This document shows, piece after piece, positions 33,348 to 42,366 of a stretch of DNA of 64,000 bases. Below the pieces are notes generated by a model. That model was not told the origin of the DNA. It did not search any database and was given only the letters and a program-made list of their open reading frames with translations. A program made the translations under genes and the position numbers. The stretch is from Roseateles_C aquae. GTDB taxonomy: Bacteria; Pseudomonadota; Gammaproteobacteria; Burkholderiales; Burkholderiaceae_C. Where the stretch lies: positions 1 through 64,000 of the forward strand of contig NZ_JAVXZY010000014.1 of assembly GCF_032337115.1 (NCBI RefSeq), in the 5' to 3' direction. Position 1 is the first letter of the stretch. Each line of letters begins with the position of its first letter.

Positions 33348-33647
33348 TCAGCCCTGATCGATGATCACCAGCGTGCCGAAGCTGCCTTCGGCCACCGCAT
33401 GCGCTTGGCCGGCGGGCACGACATAGACCTCACCGCTGCGCACCTCGTGCACGCGGCCGGCTATGGACAAGCGCATCAGCCCATCCAGCACCAGCAGCGC
33501 TTCCTCATACGCGTGGCTTTCGGCAGGATAGCTCGCGGCATCCATGCGCAGCACCTTGAGCTGCCTGTCGCCCAGCCGCGCGACGACGCTTGAGCGCCAG
33601 GCCTCGGGCAGGCTGCTGGCGAGCGGGATGAGTGCAGCTTTGGACAC
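33348..33647 (-). CDS. Cupin-domain protein
   Basis: This is a single small beta-barrel with cupin motif 1 reduced to SHAYEEALLVLDGLMRLSI and motif 2 GEVYVVPAGQAHAV. The metal ligands are thus partly present (His, Glu, His). It is about 100 aa from the GTG at 33647 (SKAALIPLASS); in-frame starts at 33707 and 33737 would add 20-30 residues of low-complexity sequence. No ribosome-binding site decides. Function is unknown. The 290 bp upstream (33648-33938) hold no supported gene. Confidence 0.72.
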   Translation of the reverse strand: MSKAALIPLASSLPEAWRSSVVARLGDRQLKVLRMDAASYPAESHAYEEALLVLDGLMRLSIAGRVHEVRSGEVYVVPAGQAHAVAEGSFGTLVIIDQG

Positions 33648-33938
33648 GGTCTTGTGGGTCTGATGACGGTTTGAGTTCGGGTGCTTACCTCGCGCTCGAG
33701 ACTGCATGGGCGCTGTGTCTGCTTGCGTTGATGGCACGGCTGCTTGTGGCTGTGCGCCGAGGACTGCTAGGCAGCGATTGCCGTCTTTCGCGTCAAGAGA
33801 TCGCCGTTCAGAAACGGTCAGTCAACGTCGGTGCTGAGCGCTAGCGTAGGCGTCGTGCCTGTGCCGCGTTACGGCTGATTGGCGCCAGCGCCTCGCGGCC
33901 CTGGTGCCATCACGGAGCGCGTTCGATCGAGCCAGTGC

Positions 33939-34667
33939 TTAGGCCACACGGTGGCGAATCTGAGATTGCATGAAACCGCGACTACCAACGCTCCGCGGGA
34001 ATTTGGCTGGGTCGATCGCGTCACCAAGTCTCTTGCAGATGGACTGCTGGGAAGCGTGAGCCTGAACCGAGCAGCTGTTAAAAAACTTCCACACCAATTC
34101 CGATATCGCCCCGCTTTCCGCACGCTTGCACCTAATGTAGAGCGAAATCAAGTCCAGCTGATCCTCGGGTTCGCTGTACGCATCGATCGCCAGCACGGCA
34201 CTCGAATCGTTGCCAAGCTCAAAAACATGGACATCACCGCGACCTGCGCGCGCAGTGTCTTCGAAGTACGCCTTGACCAAGGGTGTGAGCTCGATTCTTG
34301 CGCCCAGCGCATCAAGCACTGCCTGGAACTGCGGGTGATGACCCATGGGGCCGTCGCTCGCGTCGGACCAAAGGACGAGATCTCCCATAGCAACGACAAG
34401 TTCAAACTCGGTAGCTGGAATCTGGATCTCCATGGCGTGAAGCCTCTTCCAATGCTGCAAGACGATAGAGGCGACCACTAGGGGGGCGGCTATGAAAGCG
34501 CCGAACAAGATAGCAACGTAAACGCCTCCGAGTTCACCGAATACGAGCGCAATGGCTAAGTTTGCAGAACCTGCACATTGACCCAGCCCGTACGGATTCG
34601 GATTGCATCCTGGAATGAGCCAAGCCAGCACCAGTGAAAAGAGCGAAACGCAAAGCGGAACGCCCAT
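33939..34667 (-). CDS. Hypothetical membrane protein
   Basis: The protein has 242 residues. Two or three hydrophobic segments lie in the first 70 residues (LCVSLFSLVLAWLIPG; LAIALVFGELGGVYVAILFG; LVVASIVL). A soluble C-terminal domain rich in acidic residues follows and was not recognised. Base composition is lower in GC than that of its neighbours, pointing to accessory DNA. Translation signals are weak. It sits between the RNA-repair operon and the 34681-34775 inverted repeat. Confidence 0.6.
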   Translation of the reverse strand: MGVPLCVSLFSLVLAWLIPGCNPNPYGLGQCAGSANLAIALVFGELGGVYVAILFGAFIAAPLVVASIVLQHWKRLHAMEIQIPATEFELVVAMGDLVLWSDASDGPMGHHPQFQAVLDALGARIELTPLVKAYFEDTARAGRGDVHVFELGNDSSAVLAIDAYSEPEDQLDLISLYIRCKRAESGAISELVWKFFNSCSVQAHASQQSICKRLGDAIDPAKFPRSVGSRGFMQSQIRHRVA

Positions 34668-34680
34668 GGCCAGTGAAATT

Positions 34681-34775
34681 CGGGGTCAAGTCTTAAATGT
34701 TAATTCCCAGCACTCCTAGACGGACGCCCACTAGCGCATCCAAAGTGCCAACTTAACATTTAAGACTTGACCCCG
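34681..34775. repeat. Perfect 23-bp inverted repeat element
   Basis: Arms at 34681-34703 and 34753-34775 are exact complements (starting CGGGGTCAAGTCTTAAATG). They are separated by 49 bp and followed by short direct repeats of ACCCCGATCAC. The form resembles REP/BIME-like or miniature elements mobilised by Y1 (RAYT) transposases, which often carry GGGGTCA... ends; no transposase is nearby. It could also act as a bidirectional terminator. Confidence 0.7.
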
Positions 34776-34821
34776 ATCACCGCGATCACCGTGTGACCCC
34801 GATCACCCGATCACGTGCCGA

Positions 34822-35517
34822 TCATCGCTCTTCAATGAGTGCCACTTCGGGCGGCTGAATGAAGATTTGCGCGAAAATGAGCTTCGCGGCGATCTCTGCT
34901 TTCCAAAAGCCGGCTATCCGTCGCTTGAGCTGATCTAACTCCGCCTCGGTGATGCTCGTTTGATTCCGAACGTGCCAGCTCGCGGGAATCACGACCTCCA
35001 GGGCGCCAATCTTCAGATCGCGGAACAACCGCAGTTTGCGCCGGGTATTCACGTGGGTGTCGGTGATTTCGATGGCGAGACGATCGCCAAACGTTGGCCG
35101 GGAAGTGCAATTTGGCGCAAGAGTGAGCATCACGTCCGTGAAGATTTGTCGACTCGAGTCGTTTGGATCCTGGATATGGACTTCGTCGTCGGCCTGCGCC
35201 ACTGACGCGATGAACGAATTCCCAAACATCTTGAACCTGACTTCCGTCTGTTTGCATAGGAACTGTTGCGCCAATTCGTGGGCAATTCCTTTTGAGCCGC
35301 GCCCATGTCCACCGCCAGCCTTGCCCTTATAGGTAAAACTGCTGCTGTCCTTCTTGTCGCGCACGCGCTTAACCGGGAACATGGGCTTAGAGCGGACGAT
35401 GTCGTAGTAAATCCAGTTTTCCCAGACATCGGGATCCCTGTCTTTGCGGCGCAGCGCCTCATACACCGTGATGAGTTCGCCTTTGAAGTCGGGTTTCGTA
35501 TACGCAAGTAGTTTCAC
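34822..35517 (-). CDS. Hypothetical protein with possible PD-(D/E)xK nuclease core
   Basis: The protein has 231 residues. The segment GDRLAIEITDTHVNTRRKLR, then LFRDLKIGALEVVIP (about 145-180), resembles the D-x(n)-(I/V)E(I/V)-x-TH-x(n)-K pattern of CoiA-like and related restriction-fold nucleases. A Gly/His-rich linker (KGKAGGGHGRGSKG) lies before it. No family can be named with certainty. It is on the same strand as the large RloC-like gene 58 bp upstream and may be its partner. Confidence 0.55.
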   Translation of the reverse strand: MKLLAYTKPDFKGELITVYEALRRKDRDPDVWENWIYYDIVRSKPMFPVKRVRDKKDSSSFTYKGKAGGGHGRGSKGIAHELAQQFLCKQTEVRFKMFGNSFIASVAQADDEVHIQDPNDSSRQIFTDVMLTLAPNCTSRPTFGDRLAIEITDTHVNTRRKLRLFRDLKIGALEVVIPASWHVRNQTSITEAELDQLKRRIAGFWKAEIAAKLIFAQIFIQPPEVALIEER

Positions 35518-35575
35518 GTCGGCTTAGCAGGCTAATGGGCGCCAGCCGGCGCCCAGGTTGGTCATAAGAATGGGA

Positions 35576-38188
35576 TCAGCCCCGCGCCTTGGCGACATCC
35601 TTCACCCGCTTGTCGAGCAGGTCGCGCCACTTGGCCAGGCGCTCGATGTCGTCGCTGAGTTCGACGGGCACGGGCACGGGCAGCCGGCCGACAGCCGCCG
35701 CAGCGTCGTGCTCGAACTTCGAGCACTTGGTCATGCCCGCGTAGATCTCGCTGTAGTCGTTGTCGGTGACCGTGACGCCCTTCAGCCGCAGCGTCGCGAC
35801 GCCCTCGCCGAAGCGTTGCACCGCCCCGTTGAGTAGTACTTCCTCGATGCACCGCTCCCAAGCAAGCCGGAGGTGGCCATAGCACTTGGCCGTCAGCTGG
35901 CGCTGAGCTTCTTCGTCGCCCTCCTTCGCGGCCTTGCGCACGATGACGAGCATCTGCCTCAGCCGGCCCAGGCGATCCTTGGTACCCAGCACATCGAACG
36001 GCAGATCTTCCGAATGCACGCCATAGCCCCGCGCGGTACGGCGGATGTAGTTCTTAGTCAGGTCCGCGCCCACCTCTTGCGCCTTCTGTTCCAAGATGAG
36101 CAGAAAGTAGATGTCATGGGTGAAGACGATCACCTGCCGCGTCAACGACTCCTCAGCCAGCCGCTCCGCGACCTCCCAGCGCCGACGATGGTCTAGCGAA
36201 GAGACAGGGTCGTCGAGCACGATGCCGCCGCGCCCCTTGCCCAGCCGGATCTCCGCCATGAAGGACGCGATGGCGATCGCCCGCTGTTCACCCTCGCTGA
36301 GAATGGCAGCGGGGGCACCGCCGCCCGGCAACTGCAGCGTGAGCTTGAACTGTGTCCTGCCGCCCGGTGACTCGGGCTTCATCACGACCCGCAGGTGATG
36401 GACCTTGAGCAGCTTGAGCTCCTCGTTGAGGGCGTCTGCAAGCTCCTGGCTGGCCGTCGTACGCGAAAGCTCGGTGGACTTCCGCGAGATGCCCCGCGTC
36501 TCCATACCGTCAATGCACGCCTGAAGCTTGCGGCAGTATTCGTGTTTGGTCATCGCCTCCAGCACGGCGACCTTGACCTCGCCGAGCCGGCGCCGGGCAT
36601 CGAGCTCGGCCCGCTCCGCGACCATGGCCGCCCTCAGCTTTTCATCGGCGGTGGCGTCGAGCGCGTTGGCCTGGCTCAGCAAGCCGTCGACGACGCCCAT
36701 GAGGCCAGGCTGCGGATCGACCGAGAACTTCGGCAGCGCGTCCCAGCCTTGTTTGCCGGCAGCCGACTGGACCACCGCCTGTTGGCGCGCCTTCAGGACT
36801 TCCTGCAGGACCGCGCAGGCCTCGGCAACCGCCGGCGCAATCTCGGTCAGCTCCTCGACCAGGGCGTCGCGGAACATCAGGTCGAGGTTCGCTTGCTTGA
36901 TCGCCAGGAACGGTGCCGCCGCCGCGTAGTGCGCCTCCTTCGCCGCCTTCTCGGCCGCGGCCTGGATGAAGGCGTCGAAGCGCAGCAGTCGCGCGGCGCC
37001 CTCCTCGCCGAGGACGTTCTGGCACAGGGGGCAGGCGGCGTCCGCGGGCAGGCCCGGGAACGCGTGTTCCGCGTGGCTGGCCGCCGAAAACATGCGCGCC
37101 GCATCGAAGAGGGCCTTCCACTCTTCGCCGCCGGTGCCCGGCAACTGGCCGGGTGTCGCCCTGAACTCCTTGGCCGCCAGTTCTGCCGCTGCCTTGGCGA
37201 GGTTCGATTTCTGGACGAGCCCCTGCAATGAAATGACCCGCTCGTCGCTCACAGCGTCTGCCGCAGCGGTGGCACGCGCCTTCAGATCACCCAGACGACT
37301 GGCCTTCTGCCGCAGCGCCAGGGCCTTCTGCTTCGGGTCGGCCTCGGCCAAGGTCTTGGTGAGCAGCTCGAGCCGCGCCACCTCAGCTTCGCTGAGCGTC
37401 GCCAGCGCTTCGATGTCCTCGGCCTTGGTCCTCGCTGGAATGCCGAGCAGCTTCTTGGCGACCTCGGTCTGCTCGCGCGCGAGCACCGCGTAGGCGGCGT
37501 CGCTCGGCGCGGTGGCGCCCTTCTCGGCGAGTGCGCGGGCCTTCAGCTTGTTGCAGGCCCCCACCAGGCCTTCCAGGATGTCCAGCCCATAGGGGGCATA
37601 GGCAAAGTCTCCCTGGTTGTCGATGTAGGCGCGGGCGCAGTGCGAATCGAATATCGAGATGTCCGACAGCGGCGCCGGCGGCTCGGCCCCGTCTTGCCAG
37701 GGCAGATCGATGGCCACCCCGTCGACATCGGCCTCGAATACGGCCCGCGCCGGCCCGCACTTGCCAGGCTCAAGGTTGGCGTCGGGGAGGATGGGCTCAC
37801 GGCGATCGCGAGCCCGGCAGGCGTGTTTGAACACGCGCGAATAGCCGGACTTCCCGGCGCCGTTTTCACCGTAGATGACGGTCATGCCCGTTCGGGCAAT
37901 CGGCAGGCGCGCCTCGCTGGCCAGCGCGTTGACGTTCGCCAGTTCCTTGATGGCCCCGAGCACCACGTGGCGAACAGGATCGGCCTTCGGCGCGACCTGT
38001 GCGTCTTCAAGCCGTCTTGGCCTGCGCCCTTCGGCATCCTGTATGCCCGCCTCAGTCTTGGCCAGGGCGTAGAGGTCGTCCAGATCGCCGGCGCTGAGCG
38101 TGCGATCGCCATAGAGCCTAGCAATGGCATCTTGCTGCCAGGGCGCGAGGTCCTTGGACCACGCATGGATCTCCTGCAGGATCGTCAC
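35576..38188 (-). CDS. RloC/PrrC-like AAA ATPase, putative anticodon nuclease
   Basis: The 870-aa SMC-like ATPase (AAA_13 type) has Walker A GENGAGKS (107-114), long coiled coils, a zinc-hook CPLC at 386-389, ABC signature LSEGEQ (630-635) and Walker B IVLDDPVSSLD (656-666). The C-terminus carries Arg779-x3-Glu783 (WERCIEE) and His827 (CSKFEHD), in the order of the Arg-x3-Glu...His catalytic triad of PrrC/RloC tRNA anticodon nucleases. RloC also has a zinc hook. The nuclease call is inference; a HEPN-like or DNA-repair role is possible. It lies about 2 kb from the RNA-repair operon. Confidence 0.75.
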   Translation of the reverse strand: MTILQEIHAWSKDLAPWQQDAIARLYGDRTLSAGDLDDLYALAKTEAGIQDAEGRRPRRLEDAQVAPKADPVRHVVLGAIKELANVNALASEARLPIARTGMTVIYGENGAGKSGYSRVFKHACRARDRREPILPDANLEPGKCGPARAVFEADVDGVAIDLPWQDGAEPPAPLSDISIFDSHCARAYIDNQGDFAYAPYGLDILEGLVGACNKLKARALAEKGATAPSDAAYAVLAREQTEVAKKLLGIPARTKAEDIEALATLSEAEVARLELLTKTLAEADPKQKALALRQKASRLGDLKARATAAADAVSDERVISLQGLVQKSNLAKAAAELAAKEFRATPGQLPGTGGEEWKALFDAARMFSAASHAEHAFPGLPADAACPLCQNVLGEEGAARLLRFDAFIQAAAEKAAKEAHYAAAAPFLAIKQANLDLMFRDALVEELTEIAPAVAEACAVLQEVLKARQQAVVQSAAGKQGWDALPKFSVDPQPGLMGVVDGLLSQANALDATADEKLRAAMVAERAELDARRRLGEVKVAVLEAMTKHEYCRKLQACIDGMETRGISRKSTELSRTTASQELADALNEELKLLKVHHLRVVMKPESPGGRTQFKLTLQLPGGGAPAAILSEGEQRAIAIASFMAEIRLGKGRGGIVLDDPVSSLDHRRRWEVAERLAEESLTRQVIVFTHDIYFLLILEQKAQEVGADLTKNYIRRTARGYGVHSEDLPFDVLGTKDRLGRLRQMLVIVRKAAKEGDEEAQRQLTAKCYGHLRLAWERCIEEVLLNGAVQRFGEGVATLRLKGVTVTDNDYSEIYAGMTKCSKFEHDAAAAVGRLPVPVPVELSDDIERLAKWRDLLDKRVKDVAKARG

Positions 38189-38625
38189 CAGCTTCCTCCT
38201 TGTCAGCGGGTCCTGCCGAAGATGGGATTGACTTGTGGTCTTCGGCTTGATCGAGAGAGTCCAACTGTATGGGAGTTAGGCCGGCGGTGATGCTGCTCCC
38301 CCTCGCGCCAGGGAGGCGTACGCTGCAACTGTTGAGCCGGCACAACAGGAACCCATACGCCGCCTGAATTTGCCTGATGGAAGCCAACGAATCGGTGGGC
38401 TGGGATTGCGGGATCAGGACAGCGTATGTCTCTCTTCAGGGTCGAAAGCTGTCAGCGATCAGCCCTGCGTGAACGCCTGGACTCAGCCTAAAGAAGCCTT
38501 CCCCGCCAACACAGTGAAAGCCCATACAAACAAGCAAAGCGAGCAGCGGGAACCGGCAATGACGCTCAACGAGACCGGACGCCACACTCGCCTTGCGCCG
38601 ATTCCAGGCGATCAGCGCCTCGCCA
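38189..38625. other. 437-bp spacer without a supported gene
   Basis: No coding frame with protein-like composition was found. The stretch separates the accessory RloC-like gene from core-type genes. No repeat or RNA structure was recognised, though the right half is less GC-rich than the flanking genes. Confidence 0.4.
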
Positions 38626-40458
38626 TCAGCGCCCCTTGGCATGGCCGGAGCTGCCGGGCTCGCTGTCCACCCTCAGCACCGGATAACGCTGAAAGCGAAC
38701 GTCCCAAGCCGGGTGGCGGCGGTAGAAGAAGTCGAGGCGTTCCCTGGGGTTGGCGGCGAAGGCGGGATCGTCGGCCAGGCGCTGCTGGAACGCAGCGGCC
38801 AGGGCGGGGTCGGCGGCGAGTTGTTCGCGGGCGACCTGCTCGGCCACATAGCCTTCCATGTATTCCTTGCGCTCGAAGGCCGTGTTGAACTGGCCCCAGG
38901 CCAGCAGGGAGTCAGGCGCTTGCGGCTCCAGCAGGGCCACCAGCAGCCGCGCGCGCGGCTGGGCGATGGGCACGAAGAGGGCGCCGGCGGCCAGCTCGCC
39001 GGTGCCCCGCTCGTCCAGCTGCCACTGGCCGCTCACTTCTAGCCGCTGCCGGCCCTCAAAGCTGGCCGGCGCGGCGCGCACCTGGCTGGGCAGGAAAACC
39101 TCGCGTGGCGCTGCGGGCAAGGCCTGCTTGAGGCGGCGAAAGGCGATGCCGTGCAGGCGCAGCAGCGGCGCCAGGCGATCGGCCTCGGCGGCGGGTACCA
39201 GATAGCCGGCCTTGGGCGCCTGGATGCTGAGGGCCGGCAGCAGCTCGTCGCGCAGCGGCACGCGCCAGAGTTGCGGCCGGCTTTCGTCGTAGCGCGTCAT
39301 CAGCGCGCCGGACACCTCCGAGGGCGTTCGCGTGTAGGCATAGCCGCGGAACTCGATCTCGCGGCTGCGTTCGCTGGCCTTCCAGCTCAGCGGCAGCGGC
39401 TGGCCGGCCAGCTGCGTGGCGGCCGCATCGGCTTGCAGGGCCTGGCGCTGCCAGGTCTTGCCCTGGGCGGCGGTGTGCTGCAGCACATCGACGATGGTGT
39501 TGCGGGTGATGCGCACGCGGGTCGGGTAGTCCTTCCACGAGTGCGTTTCGACCAGCATGCCGAAGCGGTTGCGCAGCGCAAAGTAGCCATGCGAGAAGCG
39601 CGGCGGCGGCACGCTGTCTTCGAAGCCGGAGGCCGGGTCGTCCTCATGGGCGAAGCTCATGTAGAAGGGCTGCGGCAGCGAGCCCTGTGTGGCCAGCTGT
39701 GCGATCACGCCGTCGCGCAGCTGCCGGCCGCTGGACTGCAGTGTGGCGTCGCCGGTGTGCAGCGGCTCGACCTGGATGGAAATGTCGTGCTCGAACTGCG
39801 CGCCGTCGGTGACGTGCAGGTCAACCGTCAGCAGCGGGTCCCAGCGCTGCACCAGGCCCAGCATGGCGCGCATCTCGGGCGCATCGGCCTTCATATAGTC
39901 GCGGTTCAGGTTGTAGTTCTGCGCCGTCGTGCGCCAGCCCATTTCCTCGGGGCCGCGCTGGTTGGGGCGCTGCCAGGCACCAAAGCGTCCATGGCCGTCG
40001 ATATTGAAGACCGGCACGAAGACGAAGACCTGCTGCTTCAGCGCGCCGGGCGCGGTATGGCCATCGAGCAGCTCGCGCAGGGCCAGAAAGCCGGCGTCCT
40101 TGCCATCGATCTCGCCGGCATGGATGCCGCCCTGCATCAGCACCACGGGCAGGCCGCGGCGGCGTGCGGCTTCCGGGCTGAGTGCGCCGCTGTGCGAGGC
40201 CACCAGCGCCAGCATGGGCCGGCCTTCCGGCGTCGTGCCAAAGCGCTCGCAGCGCACGGCCTTGGGGTAGGCGCGGGCGAAATCGCGGCACAGCGCGATC
40301 ACTTCTTCGTAGCGGCCGGTCTTCTTGAAGCCGCTGGCCTCGGCCAAGGTCTGCAGCGCCGGGGCGGCGACGGCGGCCCGTGGCGCTTGCAGTGCGAACA
40401 GGGCGAGCAACGCGATGAGGGCGAGCAAAGGCAGAGAGGGCAGCAGCGTCTTGCGCAT
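38626..40458 (-). CDS. Secreted M14-family zinc carboxypeptidase
   Basis: The 610-aa protein has an N-terminal signal (LPLLALIALLALFALQAPRAA). The zinc site is HAGE at 113-116 (GGIHAGEIDGKDAG) with the third ligand His in VDLHVTDGAQFEHD. FVPVFNIDGHGRFGAWQRPN, with substrate-binding NIDG, and NYNLNRDYMKAD match M14 peptidases. The C-terminal third is a less conserved extension. It probably acts in the periplasm on peptides or peptidoglycan fragments. Confidence 0.85.
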   Translation of the reverse strand: MRKTLLPSLPLLALIALLALFALQAPRAAVAAPALQTLAEASGFKKTGRYEEVIALCRDFARAYPKAVRCERFGTTPEGRPMLALVASHSGALSPEAARRRGLPVVLMQGGIHAGEIDGKDAGFLALRELLDGHTAPGALKQQVFVFVPVFNIDGHGRFGAWQRPNQRGPEEMGWRTTAQNYNLNRDYMKADAPEMRAMLGLVQRWDPLLTVDLHVTDGAQFEHDISIQVEPLHTGDATLQSSGRQLRDGVIAQLATQGSLPQPFYMSFAHEDDPASGFEDSVPPPRFSHGYFALRNRFGMLVETHSWKDYPTRVRITRNTIVDVLQHTAAQGKTWQRQALQADAAATQLAGQPLPLSWKASERSREIEFRGYAYTRTPSEVSGALMTRYDESRPQLWRVPLRDELLPALSIQAPKAGYLVPAAEADRLAPLLRLHGIAFRRLKQALPAAPREVFLPSQVRAAPASFEGRQRLEVSGQWQLDERGTGELAAGALFVPIAQPRARLLVALLEPQAPDSLLAWGQFNTAFERKEYMEGYVAEQVAREQLAADPALAAAFQQRLADDPAFAANPRERLDFFYRRHPAWDVRFQRYPVLRVDSEPGSSGHAKGR

Positions 40459-40584
40459 CGTCGGGGCAGGGTGGCCGGGGAGCTGCGCAGCATAGCGGCG
40501 GCGGTGGGGCCGACCTATGCAGACCTTCCCTGGGGCTGTGAGTGGGCTGTGAGGGGGCGGCGCGGGGACGGCGAGCGTCCGGCG

Positions 40585-41529
40585 TTAGCGGCTGTGCAGC
40601 GCGGCCGGCTGGGTGTGCTCCAGCAGCTCGTCCTCGCTGACCAGCAGCGAGCGGGTGATGCGCCGGTCTTCGCGGATTTGCAGCAGCAGGCGCTGCTCGA
40701 GGTTGTGGCGGATCGAGGGGCAGGGCGTGCCGCGGCTGTTTTCCCACTGCTCGGCCGTGGCGCCGCCGCAGACCGGCAGCAGATGGCAGCTGCGACAAGG
40801 GGTGTCGGCCTCGGCGCTGGCAACCAGATGGGCGGCCAGCGCCGGCAGCAAGGCGGGCTTGTGGCCCAGCTCGGCCAGGCGGCGCAGCACCGTTACTTCG
40901 AAGGCGGCGAACTCGGGGGCCGACATCGCCGTGCCGCAGCGCGAGGGCGCCAGCGTCAGCCGCAGCTTGGCCAGCAGACCTTGTTCATCCAGGTGTTCGA
41001 TCAGCTGCAGCAGATCGGGTTGGCCGCGGGCGTCGAGCTCGCAGCGCAGCTGCAGCGACAGGCGCTGCTGGGCGAACTGCGGATCCTCGATGATGGCGTG
41101 CAGCATCTGCAGCGAACGGGCGAGGCGCTGTTCGGCCGCGGCGCCGCTGCCGTGCAGGCGCAGCCGCAGCTCGACGGCGCGCACGCCACAGCGGGCCCGC
41201 CAGGCGAAGAAGGCCTTGGGGCTCAGGCCCTCGGCGTCGAGCAGCAGGGCCGGTCGGGCCTCGGCGGCGGCGGCCTCGCTGCGCTCCAGGTCGAGCACGC
41301 GGGCGAGTTCGTCTTCATCGCGGCTGACGGCGATGCGCCGAGCGATCAGCTGGGCCAGCTCCGGCACGCTCATGGCGGCAAAGGTGCCGGCCACCAGCTT
41401 GCCGTAAAGGGCTTCGTCCAGCATCGTCAGCTCGGCGCGCCGGGTCGAGAACACGGCGCGGAAGCGGCCGCCAAACAGCGCCGGGCTGACCACCAGGTAA
41501 TGGCTCTGGCGCAATTCCTCGCGGCTCAT
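40585..41529 (-). CDS. SPASM-like Cys-cluster protein without radical-SAM motif
   Basis: The protein has 314 residues. The C-terminal Cys set CRSCHLLPVCGGATAEQW and GTPCPSI resembles the SPASM/Twitch auxiliary cluster of radical-SAM peptide-modifying enzymes. The CxxxCxxC motif is absent from the N-terminal half, which is Arg/Leu/Glu-rich. It may be a degenerate or partner-type protein of a RiPP-like system; no precursor peptide was found next to it. ATG 41529 has GGGAGGG upstream. Confidence 0.6.
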   Translation of the reverse strand: MSREELRQSHYLVVSPALFGGRFRAVFSTRRAELTMLDEALYGKLVAGTFAAMSVPELAQLIARRIAVSRDEDELARVLDLERSEAAAAEARPALLLDAEGLSPKAFFAWRARCGVRAVELRLRLHGSGAAAEQRLARSLQMLHAIIEDPQFAQQRLSLQLRCELDARGQPDLLQLIEHLDEQGLLAKLRLTLAPSRCGTAMSAPEFAAFEVTVLRRLAELGHKPALLPALAAHLVASAEADTPCRSCHLLPVCGGATAEQWENSRGTPCPSIRHNLEQRLLLQIREDRRITRSLLVSEDELLEHTQPAALHSR

Positions 41530-41685
41530 GGGCACCCTCCCGGCTGGCGATCGGCGGCGGCACGGAGCGCAACAAGGTGAGGGGCGAGACGGCTGACTTG
41601 CATTGCGGTCAGTGTGCCGCCGCGCCTGCAAATTTGCGTCTGTAAGACCTGACAGGCTGGTGTCTTCCCTAGCCTCGGCTGGGCA

Positions 41686-42366
41686 CTAATCGCCCAGTTT
41701 GAAACGCTGCAACAAACGCAGCGGCGTGCCGGGCCGGGCTTCGACAAAGACGCTCACTTCCTCAAGCATCAGCGGCTGCGCCAGAGCGGCCGCAAAAGCC
41801 GCCTCGGCGCGCTGCTGCAGCGCAGCAGGCTCGGGCGGTAATCGATCACTGAGGGTCATGTGGAAACGCCAGTGCTGCAACACATGGGGATAGCCCCAGC
41901 GCTGCAGCGCGGCGAGCTGTGCTTCAGCGAGCCCGGCGGCGCGGCGCGCCAACTCCGGTGCGCCCATAGTCGCGCGAAACTCGTCCAGCGAGGTCACGCA
42001 GGCATCGGCCAGCTGGCGCAGCGGGTGAGCGGCAGCCGGCGGCTGCTCAGGTCGCAGCGCCAGAAAGCCGTCCAGCCAGTCGACCCGCAGCGCGGGCATG
42101 GCGAAGCGGGCTTGCCGGGCCGCCAGCTTCGCCACGGCAGCGCAGAAGGCCGCCTCGCTGCAGCCCTCGCGCAGGCGCAGCGGCGCCTTCAGCGTGGCAT
42201 GGAATCCATAACGCCACGGTTCAGCGCCCCAAGCCGGCGCCGTACCTGCCTCGCCAAGCTCCGGGTCCCGCCCCAGCCAGGCGCAGCCAGCGGCCCAGAG
42301 CGGGTGGGCGCGGGCCGGCACCCAGTAGACGGCGTAGCGGGCGGTGGGCTCGAAGCCGCTGCTCAT
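41686..42366 (-). CDS. DUF1045 phosphonate-associated protein (2H phosphoesterase-like)
   Basis: The 226-aa protein has two H-x-T motifs, HAT (56-58) and HMT (169-171), of the 2H phosphoesterase fold. DUF1045 proteins are found in C-P lyase loci. Here phnP, the ribosyl-cyclic-phosphate phosphodiesterase gene, is missing from the window; a 2H enzyme could fill that step, though this is inference. The start overlaps the phnF stop by 4 bp, so the two genes form a short operon. Confidence 0.82.
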   Translation of the reverse strand: MSSGFEPTARYAVYWVPARAHPLWAAGCAWLGRDPELGEAGTAPAWGAEPWRYGFHATLKAPLRLREGCSEAAFCAAVAKLAARQARFAMPALRVDWLDGFLALRPEQPPAAAHPLRQLADACVTSLDEFRATMGAPELARRAAGLAEAQLAALQRWGYPHVLQHWRFHMTLSDRLPPEPAALQQRAEAAFAAALAQPLMLEEVSVFVEARPGTPLRLLQRFKLGD

